From assembly GCA_003118195.1 (NCBI GenBank), contig BEXV01000981.1, positions 66,170 to 118,019 on the forward strand: a DNA stretch of 51,850 nt, read 5' to 3'. Below are positions 1-11,491 of this stretch, piece after piece (within the stretch, counting starts at the first letter, position 1; each line of letters begins with the position of its first letter). The notes beneath the pieces are model-generated. The model did no database searches, was not told the origin of the DNA, and was given only the letters and a program-made list of their open reading frames with translations. The position numbers were made by a program, and so were the translations under genes. Source of the stretch: Hemicentrotus pulcherrimus. Its lineage: Eukaryota > Echinodermata > Echinoidea > Camarodonta > Strongylocentrotidae.

Positions 1-1689
1 CCCCCCCCCCCCCCCCCGTTAGAAGGAATGCTGGGGGCTTTCCTAAAGGGCGGGGTTGCCCGAACAAGTTTGCAAAAAAAAGAAGGATTGAGCTGGATTT
101 TATTAGATTTACGGACAGAAAGTTTGGATGGATGTATCAAATCCTAAATTGCCATTCTATCGAACCGCCTTTCAAATCAATCCATGCACTAATGGGCACT
201 TGTCGACAAATAATTTCAGATACATATTATCAGCATCTTAACTGACACGTGAAAAATGAGCAAAAAATGGAAATCGAATTCATTGAATCTTAGATAAATC
301 TATCTAATTATTCTAAAAGCAAATGTCTTTCGGATAACGGAAAACTCCGGGATTACTGACAAGATTTAATTTGTGTGCCACGCTCCTTTACAACCGTAAA
401 TTTGTGTAATATGCTTGTATGTTGTACTGCCATCAGTTGCTTCTTCCCCCTCCCCCTCCCCTATCTCTCTCTCTCTCTTTCTCTATCTCTCTCTTTCTCC
501 ATCTCTTTGTATTTGTCCCTGTTTTTCTTTCTGTCTTACTCCATCTAAATGTATGAGTTAACCTTTTTTTCTTTGTCTTACCAATCTAGCATTCTAGTTT
601 GAATCATATTTTCCCATTCTAATGTATGTAATTGGACAATCGTACTTATAAATTGTGTTGTACGTATTAAAAAATTCCACATGCATTTAGTCATTTACTC
701 TGGATATAGACTACACATCTGATAATTTGACATTTCGCTTCCAAAAATCGTCTAAAACATTAATTTAACTCTAATCTTACTACTTCTACTTTAACTTTAT
801 CCTCTGTATTATACACATTTTGTATGAATCATTTTAGTAGACCTTTTTTCATAGAGAGAGAAAAGAAATAGATGGAGGGAAAAATGAAGTGTATTAGTTT
901 GTATTCTACAAAAAAATTGGTCCGATCATGAAGCGTCTCTCTTCCTCCTCGAGAAAACAAAAATCAATGAAACAATCATTTAAACAGAAACAGCGAGAGA
1001 ACGAGGCGGGTACTCGACCGTTCATGATCTTGTGACGTATGTACCGCTTGTCTTTAATGTTCCTCTATCTTCTAACTAAACAATTTCTAACAAAACGAAC
1101 GTAAACGACGTAAACACGTATAGCTCAGCAGGCCATATCAAAATGTGTTTTGACATTTGGCATAATATGACCGAATGAATCCCGTGCGCCGAGCTGACGG
1201 GGAGCAAGCAGGCTGTATGCATCCACTTTGTCTCCACCGCGGCTTTGGCAATCTATTAATATGTCTTCGGTTGTGATGCTATGGTTATTAAGATGGTACT
1301 CAGGTCGATAAGCTAAAATAAGAGCCCCGCTCCAAATTGACGTATAGGTTGACTAACAATAAGTAAGCTGACGACTTGCTCGCAAGTTTTGACCAGACCC
1401 GCTTCTATTTGAGCCCCGTTTAGCTGTCCATACGGAGTGGGATCTCGCCAGGTGATTTTTTACACGACGGAAACTTGCTTTGTCCATCGAATCAAGATGG
1501 TGTCCATTCGGTGTTAGATAATGCCATGCGTTTCTTTGCACACCACAGCTAATACAGTACCACCAAATAAATCGAGAATCCGTTTTTTATGATAAGACCC
1601 CCNCCCCCACAGTGCGCTTCAAGTCGATAAAACTTTTAATGTGCAGTCAACTGAGACGATATTTCGCTGTCCATACAGGGAACGTCGGC
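1..1689. other. Non-coding stretch with contig-edge poly-C and CT tract
   Basis: Starts in 17 C; a CT tract lies at 441-500; a single N sits at 1603 within a C run. The frame at 1353-1541 on the minus strand has no recognisable content. I see no gene. Confidence 0.6.
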
Positions 1690-2035
1690 ATGCTTAAAGG
1701 CATCGTTTAACAATATTAAATCTGAGATACATGGCCCTATTATCAGTCTCTGTGATATGGTGTGATAATGAAGCCCTGAAAATTGATCATGAAGTGCCTC
1801 AAAAGAGTGACTAGTTTTACAATACTCATTTTGCCCAATAGACTGTAGTGTTATGAAAACCGTTAAGAAAACGCAAAATTTGATTTCGATTTCCAATCAT
1901 AAATATCTTGATAATCAGACGGGAAATCGGCTTGTAAAAGTCATGGGGATCCTTACTGACCTAAAGGTTTATAATTATCATTGCAGCATGAGCTAAATCC
2001 AGGATTTTGTTTCAAAATCTGAGATAAAGTTAACC
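1690..2035 (+). repeat. Dispersed repeat A, copy 1
   Basis: Its reverse complement recurs at 25445-25843. Shared blocks include TTGTTAAACGATGCCTTTAA (as its complement here), 'GGGCTTCAT.ATGACACCA', and 'ATTATCAAGATATTTATGATTGG'-like sequence broken up by small indels. Divergence looks moderate. No coding capacity is visible; class unknown. Confidence 0.6.
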
Positions 2036-2304
2036 AATCCCTTTAAGAAACACGTCATGCAACGTCACACCGTATAGATAGCAAATAGGTTACATAACAT
2101 TATTAACTATCAACTGGGATGACACACAATAATAATATATAATATCGAATATTTAGGAGCGCTGAAAACAATTAGTACCATACTTTCATCGATTTGAACA
2201 TTTTGAATAGAACACATTGTTATAACAAAGTACTATTCCTCATTTCGCCCACTGTGCGTACTTTCCGACTATCATTTATTACATTTTAACTACTCCACGT
2301 CCGT

Positions 2305-2835
2305 CTATAGTATATATTTATTGACTGCTATGATATGCTTCACTGTTTCTATAGGCGTAAGGGGTCATATCAGGATTTAATGTTCCCCGAGAGCCAGTAT
2401 AGAAACAGCTATGCTTTGAATATTAAAGCAGGCGATATATCTTTAATAAATTCACAAACAATTCTATCACCTTATCCTTTTCTTAAGTAAAGACTGGTTA
2501 AACCTCACAGAAAACCTGAAACACTTTCTGTAAATCTTCGCTGGAAATTGTCTGAATGTTACGATCATTCGGGAATCGCAGACAAAGAGCACTGTATGGT
2601 ACCCACGCTCGCACAAACAAACTTTTTACACGGCTTAAACCAATGGGGAATTCAGCAACATTTATTTATGCGGCCCGTTACCCGGGGCAACGGACATCTT
2701 TTAAAAACGATTGACCAGTGGGCGGGCATGGCTTATATCATGATTCCAATTTCGACCAATCAGATAACTAGATTTATTCAATATACTAAAGAGAGGTATA
2801 AAATATTGATTATACGTGTCGTGGTCAAGTGGATA
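2305..2835 (+). repeat. Dispersed repeat B, copy 1
   Basis: Two blocks recur in the same order and orientation at 33815-34155. One is at 2305-2520 (with AAGGGGTCATATCAGGAT, ATAGAAACAGCT and TTGAATATTAAAGCAG). The other is at 2755-2835 (with ACTAAAGAGAGGTATA). Here the blocks are about 230 bases apart, while in the partner they nearly touch. One copy has therefore gained or lost DNA between them. No protein match recognised. Confidence 0.6.
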
Positions 2836-5249
2836 TGTCACAGGCACTAATACCCGTTGGCAAGACATTAATCTACATTTCCATACTCGACCCAGGTGAG
2901 GTAAATGGGTAACTGGTAGGATTATTCCTTGAAATGCACTTTGCGCTGATAATAGCTGCTGGAGCTAAAGCTGGGGTAATAATTTCCAAACCTCTGTGGA
3001 AGCGCATAGGGACGATATAATGTGATATGCGCATATACAAGAACTGACTATTATCATTATAATTGTAGGTAATTTTGAACCAACGTCCTGTTGGTCTAAT
3101 TTCCACTTGGCTACCGTTGTCTCTTCCATGCTTGGTCTTACGTTTATCTTGACGATTGAAACAGATTTGTGGAGAGTGGTGTGTATTTGTCCTTAATTGG
3201 CTTATACTAAACGCCATCTCTTATCCAGTCGTCGATTTCGTAACATAGTTAATCATAACATCGTAACTAGTAGTTAATGCAGCCCCTTAAAATCAAAGAA
3301 AAGAAGAGTGTAAACAAAATCAGTTTTAACAAGACAGCAAGTTTACCAAATAACATTACTGAGTTTGAAGTATTTGATATAATTGCAAATAGTACAGAGT
3401 AGATCAAAGTCATATCTATCATAGGAGATGGCCTTCAAAAAGACATTATTCCATGTGACCTTTTCAAGCTCTCATTAATTTTTGTTTTCATTGCCTCCAG
3501 AGGCGGCGAGTCAAATAAATCATTACTAAATGAATCATTTCTCGATATAATTCGCCTGAGAAAAATGTGAGGGGTTACGCTTCGCACTAATGTCCACTCA
3601 AATTTGATAAAACATTAATACTAAGCGAATCCACATTTAGCGCTGTCATCTATTTTGCCGAAAGTAGGTTATGTTTGCAAAGTGAATTTTTTTAGCTTCC
3701 TCTCCATATTTTCGTATTAATCTTTAGTTCGCAAAGTTCTGATGCTAACCTGATGTGTTTCCCTTCCTTATTCTATAGCCCTAGGAAAGACAGACCGCAT
3801 AATTACCAACGTACTATCATTCGCGTTGTCAGGAGGCCTGCTAGACCAACACATCGATAACGTGGTCCATCGGTCTTATAGGCAATCGGTCTCGTTTACC
3901 ATATGTCACGTCGTATATGTACGGTACATTATTAGAGTCCCGTGCAACACGTCCATCATCGAGAATTTAAAAAAAACGCGAAACATCACTTTCATATAGC
4001 ACTGCCCAATATTCATTTCTCGTGTCATAAATAACATTACCCAGTATTTTCTGTAGAATGATGCTTGTGTAGTCAACAGGTCATGACATATTATCAACCG
4101 TCCCGTAGGGACTCGTTACACGCGCCATCTGGTCCATGTGATGACGTACATACATGTGTTGATAAGAACAAACCTCCACATTATCGGTCACAGCTCCAGC
4201 TGGTCATGTTCATGAGGACAGGCTTCGAATGCCACTTGAAATTCATGCTATGAACCTATTCAAGGTTGTTTCCTACGTCATAACCATTCATGATCTTATT
4301 TCCCCGGTTAAGTTTGTTTGTTTGGAAGAATTTTCTTTTCTTTTCTAAACAGATTCCTCGTGACAGCTAGTATTTTTTGTGTGGATGCAAATGGTTTAAC
4401 TTTTTGTTATAATTTTTGTTGGTAAAGTTAATGACATATTGCATTTTTTCTGATTTGTTTTAAATAATGTTATTAAAATGGTATACTCATGATTTAATTA
4501 TCAGTATTTGAGTCATTTGAATGCTAACGTGAATGAAGTTGAACTGCAGTTGTTTTGTTATTTAAACAATTAACTTACTTCCTTTGACTTTAAGGAATAC
4601 GTATGCATATTATAACCTTTAAATACTTTTTTGTTACAAAAAATCGTTTATCAATGATCTCTTAATTTAAAGGTTCAAAAACAAGTTGATGCGTTAGGCG
4701 ATAATCTTTATTATCAAGTGGATGCGTTAGGCATTGATCCTCATTACCAAGTCTTACGGAGAGGATTTAAAGCCGTCGGGATAGCATAACATTATCATAA
4801 TGACATACCTATACCTATACCTATACCTATACTGATTTCATTTTTTTTTAATAATTCATATATAATCTACTTTAATATCCTATGTCCGATTTTGTTCAAA
4901 TTTCAACCAGATGAGTGTGCTTTTCAGATTTTTCTGTTTTGCATTAGATTAGTTTGCTATTAAAGTTGGATTTTCCTTTAAAGGCTGACTCGACAATGGC
5001 TTCTGGCTCTGTAAATCCACATTTGACAATGGATATGCTAGTAGGCATATATCCACGATTTGATATGTAATCAAATTTATGGTATTATCTTTTAAGATCA
5101 GTTTCTAAACGTAGAATCTTCACATAAACGATAACCAGCTCTTAGAGAATACTAATCAAAAATGATTCGGCCTCGAGTCTATAGAGAATATTTTATTGGG
5201 GAAATTGGTGGAAGAAGTGACGAGCTTCAGATATATATATATATATATA
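2836..5249. other. No gene seen
   Basis: AT-rich unique-looking DNA. Small frames on both strands (2873-3217, 3906-4253) lack domains or splice support. It holds the 33-bp tandem repeat and CTATAC run. Confidence 0.5.
4682..4747. repeat. Two-copy 33-bp tandem repeat
   Basis: Units start CAAGTTGATGCGTTAGGC and CAAGTGGATGCGTTAGGC, with a third partial CAAGT at 4748. A CTATAC hexamer run follows at 4805-4832. Confidence 0.75.
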
Positions 5250-5880
5250 TATTTTGGTTCAATAAAACTTGGAACCTCCACCACTTCACCGACGACGTCA
5301 AAAACCAAAATGAAAGTTGCAAAGAGGATGGTGAAATCATCAAGAGCTCAGGAACGATAGTGTCATCCCAACCTGTCTTAAAATGAATCTAGATAAGACA
5401 CTTGTCTGGAGTGCACCCCTCGAAGGTGTTGAATGTTGATGAGAACTGTATAATGTCAGTGGATATGTGATTAGGAGAAATGATGAAGATCAGCTGGAAG
5501 GACTGGAAGACTAACAAAGGTATTTTGAAGGAACTTAACACCGATAGAGAGAGAGAGAGCTCATTGGAAAGGTAGTCAGTCTGTAACTGGGATATCTTTG
5601 ACACGACGTCCTAAGGGGTAGTGGGAGCCCCCTAGCAGCTCGGATAATTGAAAGTCAAATTGAAGGAAAGAGAAGAAGAGCCAGACAGGGAAAGTTTAGG
5701 GGTTCAACAACATTAAGAAATGAACTGGCCTCACAAACGCAGAAACCAAGCGATTAGCACAAAACAGACAGAAGTGGGGGAAGTGTCCAGAAGGAGTGTA
5801 TATATGGTTGCCAATCACCAGCTAATGACGGAGGCAACTAAAGGAATCGAAATTCAAACACGCAGTACCACAGTATCAGA
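5250..5880 (+). pseudogene. Decayed reverse-transcriptase C-terminal fragment of a LINE
   Basis: Broken coding relic of a non-LTR retrotransposon. Near 5270 a stretch reads LHHFTDDV, the degraded 'FADD' catalytic box of the reverse transcriptase. Near 5377-5400 LKMNLDKT matches the following conserved 'GLKxNxxKT' block. At 5703-5790, in another frame, TGLTNAETKRLAQNRQKW matches the C-terminal 'WTGLxxAxxxRLAQ+RxxWR' signature of invertebrate endonuclease/RT elements. Several stops and frame changes separate the blocks. A (TA)n run at 5229-5252 interrupts its left side. The 5' part of the element is missing. Confidence 0.7.
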
Positions 5881-7164
5881 CACGACTGCCTGTGGGATAT
5901 ATTTAACGAATATGGAAGCCGAGAACACCGGATATAGCTAGAGATTCCCCCTCCACCACCACATTTGCGCGGGGGGGGGGGGGTCCTATCGTACGTTAAT
6001 AAGGGAATACTAGTTCTTCTTTTAGTCAATTTACTGTATTTTGGTAAGCCGCGAAGTAGCAAACTACCCTATATAACTAACTGGAAAACTTTCTTCAAAA
6101 CTGCATTAAGAATAGTGGCTTACGACGATGTAACTTTGAAATCATCGAGAATGTCGAAAAAGGGAAAAAAAGAAACGATACATCAGATGGAAAAGGAAAC
6201 AGACTTTGTCTTTTTAACAAGTAATTGCGATTAATGAATCGAAAACATAATAATTTTCAGAATGTTCATTGGTTTGTATCACAATTAACATTCACAACGA
6301 TAATCATCATGGAAGAAAAGTGTATTTTTATAGTTTCGTAGTTTAATATTTAACATACTAACTTTATTAGATAGGAGTGCATGTTTTGTTCGTTCGTTTT
6401 TTATCCCACCGCAGCCACGCCGTTAGGAATTTATTATCATGTCCTTCCCCATTATTCAAGTCTATTGGGGAGAACTATTATGGAAGCAAAATCCGATCAA
6501 AAACTTTATTTGAAAAGTTCTCGATATCTGTTTAGATGATAGATACATTTGAAGTTCGTAATCTGTCTTTGCACTGTTTTCATATTTCAAAAGGTGAGGA
6601 ATAAGGGCGTTTAAATTGCTTTAGATTTTTTTCTTCATGAATCTCTGCGATTTTGTTGTATTCAGCTTTGTTTAATAACTTTCAAAGGTTCTTTTCTCCC
6701 GCAATGCAATCAGGTGGCCAGTTTCTATAACTCTCTCTTGAACCGTCTCGTCTTTAATGGGTTAACACTTCGGTGTCACGAGACTTCGTGGCCAAGTTGG
6801 CGTAACAAATGTAAGCAATCCCTCTCATTCTCCTCATATTTTGTCTGGAAGTAAAGTAACCATTTACACACAAAAAACGATTTTACTCAACTGTAAATAT
6901 TTCTATAAACCAAAGCATCGGTCTAGACGCCGCGACCTACCCTGAGGAGAACAGCTCTCGGGCATTCTTTCTCCGATAAATCTCCAGCAGTGACTGCATA
7001 CAGGACGACTGCTGATGAGTGTGGACATTAACCAAATGTTATTCTTTGAACAAACTTGAAACAGCAATATACAACATCAATACTTTTGTCTGTTGAATAT
7101 ATCTCTTGCGCCCCCTGTATTCCTTCTTTCCTAATTCCTTTCTTCTCATCTGCTCAATTCTTTC

Positions 7165-7383
7165 TTATTTTCTCTTCCTAATGTATACCCTATACTCAAG
7201 CGGATTCTGGTTCGGGGTGAACGTCTTGTGCATGCTTTCAGAAAATATCAGGTGAACTTTATAGGCTGCAGCTTCAGACTCGTCGCATGATATTTGATGA
7301 ATCGCTTGTACTCCATCAAATGTTTCCGGTACTAGAATGTCCAACACTTGACATAGATTGATAGGAAAAGTCCAAGTAGCCAT
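7165..7383 (-). CDS. Uncharacterised 72-codon minus-strand reading frame
   Basis: An ATG-initiated frame ending in TAA. It encodes an ordinary-composition peptide (MATWTFPINLCQVLDILVPE at the start, EYRVYIRKRK at the end), unlike the low-complexity frames common in this window. It contains a donor-like site near its end (AGTATAGG|gtatac). A short exon-like segment follows on the same strand at 7008-6941. I see no domain. It could be a real 5' coding exon, a repeat-derived frame or chance; the evidence is thin. Confidence 0.18.
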   Translation of the reverse strand: MATWTFPINLCQVLDILVPETFDGVQAIHQISCDESEAAAYKVHLIFSESMHKTFTPNQNPLEYRVYIRKRK

Positions 7384-7760
7384 ATAAAAATGGTATGTGT
7401 TTAAGTAGCCGTAGGCTCTGTCGGATTGTTGCGGTTGTTGTACGAAAAGTACAGGGAGGTTGAAATCTTTTCTAGGGGTGTGAAGCCAACGACTACATAG
7501 GTGTGTGAGAAGCGACTCTCTGTGTCATCTCTTGTCGGAAAACGATACTCTGAAAATACTGGCGACTTCTGCGTTTAAAGTCCCCCACAGAACTAATTCA
7601 TTCAGATGTCTGTGTCAAAATCTTCCCCCAACCACAGCCGACGCGTTTCTGCCCGGCCTAAAACTTAAAAATCGTCTTGCAGAAAAGGCAACAACAAAAA
7701 AAAGGCTACGGTTTTCGGATTCAGTTACAAACTTTTCGCTAGATTGACGTCGCTGCTCTT

Positions 7761-7817
7761 CCGTGGACGTCCACGGTGTAGTTTTCATTGAAATTGATCA
7801 ATTAGGTGACGATCGTC
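7761..7817. promoter_or_regulatory. Cluster of three perfect palindromes
   Basis: CCGTGGACGTCCACGG (7761-7776), AATTGATCAATT (7792-7803) and GACGATCGTC (7808-7817) occur within 57 bases, next to an AT-rich TATATTTATATATAA at 7843-7857. They could be binding sites for dimeric factors. No transcript can be assigned, so a regulatory role is a guess. Confidence 0.25.
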
Positions 7818-10219
7818 TAGATCGACAAGAAATTCCCCGCGGATATATTTATATATAAACTTATTTTATATTATACAAACGGTGGAAATAAAAATAGAAT
7901 TTGTTGAAACAAATTAATTTTGAATAATAAAATAAAATAAAATAAAAATGCACGAGGCAACATTTTCAAATTTCGTCTGTAATGTAGAGTAGCGCCTTTA
8001 CTTAAAGAAATCTCACCGAATGTTATGGTATCTCACATCGCGCGCTCTCCCTCTCTCTCTGGGCCTGAAACTGAGCCAGGAACGCAACCCATGAGTGTCT
8101 TTTACCGTCACACCACAACAGCGCTTAAGTCGACGAAGCATCGATTAAAATAAACAATTCTCAGTATTTTCGTCATAGTTTTTACACATCGTGCCAACAA
8201 CATCAAGCAAATCTATAACATGAATTATAGTCTGTATTAATGATTATTTATATCGACGAATATAGATTTTATGGGCAGTTTCATATACCTCCACATTGAA
8301 ATAAAAAAAGGAATTTTAAGGACGAGAGCTAAGTCCTGGTAACGAAATAAAATAATTTTTGCAAGAATGGAAGAAATAGATTAAAGCTATGAATAGACAG
8401 AGGGAGAAAGGTAGAGGGAGAAGAGGGAGAGAGAGTGAGAGAGCTGTAACGCTTGTGCCTGCAATCTGGAAAAAGGATAAAAGGCACACAAACACTACAT
8501 ACATACACACGCCCACACACCTATATCAATGTACAAATAAAAACATGGAGCTCGAGAATTGCTTGTAAAGAAATAAGAAATAACTATTATAATCTGTATT
8601 CATTAGACCTCCAAGGTAGCAAATTCTAAACCAAATTGCATTCGTCTCGATTCCAATTTGCGCTTGCCTTTGGAATTAGAAACCATTTTTTTTGTTTTAT
8701 TAATATTTTTACCCCAACATTGATTTTGTTTGTTTGTTAAGGGGTATGAAGTAGATCTCCTTTAGTCAAGCCCTTCTATTTGTCATTAAAATGTATTTTA
8801 AAAAAATTACCTTCTCAATGCAGCTGGAGGGGGTGAAATCATTTGCAATGGAATGAACACAGAATATAATTTTTCGTTTTCGTTTTAATTCAATTTCAGA
8901 AATTCCCTAGGCTTGAAATATTAGCATTTTTGTTCAACGCTAAAGCATCATCGTAAAACATATGCCTAAAGTTTGAAGCCATGATGATCCATACTAGCAG
9001 TACAACAAAGAATTGAGTTGAGCCCTATTTTGGGCAGTAGGTGATTTATTTTAGACGAAACCTTTAGTCTAATCGAAAGCACCGTTATTGTGAAAGGAAT
9101 AGGTGAAATTTGGCCTAACCAAAATTTGTGTTACCAACGCTTCAAATATTGAGATGTCACAAGTTCCCCACCGCCCCCCAGCCCCTTTCTATAACTCTCT
9201 CTCTCTCTCTCTCCTTCTCTGACTCTGTCTCTGTCTTTGTCTCTAAGTTTTTTGTTTTGTTGTTGTTTGTTTTGTGTTGTTTTGCTTTGGGGGTGGATGC
9301 TGGTTGAGGAATGCATGCATTGCTGCCCACAAATTATGGGCGACAGTCCTAATTTCAACACGTACCAGTAACGCCCCTCTGATGTAATAGTAATATGAAA
9401 TGTTCTATCCCTCAAAGATCTACCCGAATCAACTTTATCTAGGTAAATCCTCGCAGCATAATTATCTCCATCCAAAACGCCTACTTCATTCCCAACTTCC
9501 CTACCTAATTAGTACTCTGACGCCTATAAACTTTTTGAGCGCACACCGTCGTCGTTCTCTTTTATCAGAAGTATTTTATTTCCTCAATGGAATAAATATT
9601 TCTGGGAGCGAGTACTCACGAAAGTAGGAAGTGTTCTTTTCCAAGCATAGTCCTTATTTCTCTACTTTACGAGTGTGACTTAACCACATTGGGTGCAGTC
9701 CTAGAGATTGTTCATTGATCATTGGGGCATTCCGCGCATCTTCAATAAGATACAATTCGCCGGACAATTCGTCAGTTCTGATCGCATATCTGCCAAGGAC
9801 AAGGCGAGATTCAACAGGCAGAAAGCGCCAGACTGCTCATCAAAGTAGGACAACGCAGCAGCATTCGTGCAGCGCATGCCATGCACTCTCGCACTTGTAG
9901 ACACATGCTCAAGACCCTCTCGACCTCCGTCCCCTCTAGCATGGGGAATTAGAAACAAAAGCCACCGCAAATAAAAGTCAAAAGTCGTCCACCCCTCCCC
10001 TATCTTCGTCTACTCATTCACACTTTACTCCATCGCGACCTGTTCTCGTGAGGACACGCTTGGATCGCCTGATGTCGAATTCAAATGTACCGGAACGCTG
10101 TCTTCAAGAGGCTCTTCTGTCTGTCTGTAGTAGTTCCCCCTCATGAATTCAGTGAGGATGAATACGAGAAGGTATTCAAAGAAGTGGGCTAGGTCCGTTT
10201 TCCCGTCAGCGAATTCAAA

Positions 10220-10420
10220 ATGGAGAGACTAAGAAGGAGGGAGAAAGAAAGAGAGAGAAAGGGAGAGACAACTTGAGAAAAAGAGAGATATAAACTGAGA
10301 TTGCAAAGGCAAGAGAGGAGAGTCGATAAGAGAGGAAAATAAAAATGATAGAGGGTTAGATGGATAGATTGGATATGGAGTGAGCAAGTTAACGAGAGAG
10401 AAAGAGAGAGAGAGACATTC
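10220..10420. repeat. GA-rich tract
   Basis: Imperfect purine-rich tract with GAGA runs; the minus-strand frame across it is low-complexity Ser/Leu. Confidence 0.85.
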
Positions 10421-11028
10421 CTGGTAAAGAAAATGATTGTCTATGCTGATCAAGCTTCCAACGTTTCACCGTTCAAATTAAAAGGCAGTTGCACAAACAC
10501 TTTTACATTAAGGCGAGGCCTTTTCATACAAACCATTTTGTTAGTTACTAATTTCCATCTTGATTGGTTAATAATGTTCCTCCGCAACAGTTATGGTATT
10601 GCATCTAAATTGGGTTTCACGCACTGTTTGAAAGCGAGTAGAGAACATTGACATTTCAGTTGGTTATATATTCCGAGCACGCGATGATGAGCATAAAGCT
10701 GCAAATTTATAGTACATAGAACTTTTGATTGTAAGATTGATGTACGTGAAGCAATAAAGATTTGCAATAGTTCCTTAATTTCATGATGGTCCGCCATCTT
10801 GCGGAGTCGGTAGGCTGGCCATTCCCTCGCCTCCGTTTTGAGAGAGCCGAAATGTAGCTGCATATCACGCTTCGAAAGCGAATTTTGTTCCAATTTCATA
10901 TCTTTCTCCACTTCTGAATCAAAAAGACAATCATCAATCATTTGAAATGTCGCTCATCTTGGATATTTTCTTCAATCTTTGGTTATAGTCTTGAGCTAAT
11001 CAGCTAGTTTGTCTCTCTTGTATAGGCC

Positions 11029-11255
11029 TATCTCTCTCTCTCTTTCTCTCTTTGTATGCTCTCTTTCCCTCTCCCTTTTTAAAAATCTGTCTCTGTCTGT
11101 CTTTCGGTGTGTCTGTGTGTGTATGTGTGTGTGTGTGTCTCTCTCTCTTTCTTTCTCAGTCTCTTATTTTCCATCTCCTTATATGTGTGTGTATGTGTGC
11201 GTGAATGCATAGGTGTGTGTGTATCTCTCTCTCTCTCTCTCTCTATCTCTTCTCA
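11029..11255. repeat. CT and GT microsatellite cluster
   Basis: Runs of CT alternate with TG runs (11109-11138, 11184-11222). Open frames here encode only Ser/Leu or Cys/Val repeats and are not genes. Confidence 0.9.
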
Positions 11256-11460
11256 TGTACATGTACGTGTGCGTGTGTTTACATGATATACTGGCATAAT
11301 ATGGAGTATGACTGAGGATGGAGAGAAAGATTCAAAGTGCGATATAATTATGAAGAAACGCTTAATGTAAAGATAATTGGTAGAAAAAGAGGGAGAAAAC
11401 AAACAGATACAGGGAGCCAAAAAGACTTACATGTAGACAAACAGACGAATTAGGGCTAAA

Positions 11461-11491
11461 GGGGGGAGAGAGAGAGAGAGAGAGAGAGAGA
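11461..11491. repeat. GA microsatellite
   Basis: GGGGGG followed by an uninterrupted run of about 12-13 GA units. Confidence 0.95.

Noticed and set aside
1120..1135. tRNA-like TAGCTCAGCAGG
   Set aside because: No B-box or foldable cloverleaf within 100 bases.
2873..3217. 114-codon minus-strand frame
   Set aside because: Ordinary composition but no domain, no splice context and no neighbour.
9719..9970. Frames on both strands, 61 and 83 codons, in a GC-richer patch
   Set aside because: Tried as LINE RT or exon; no block order matched and splice sites are weak.
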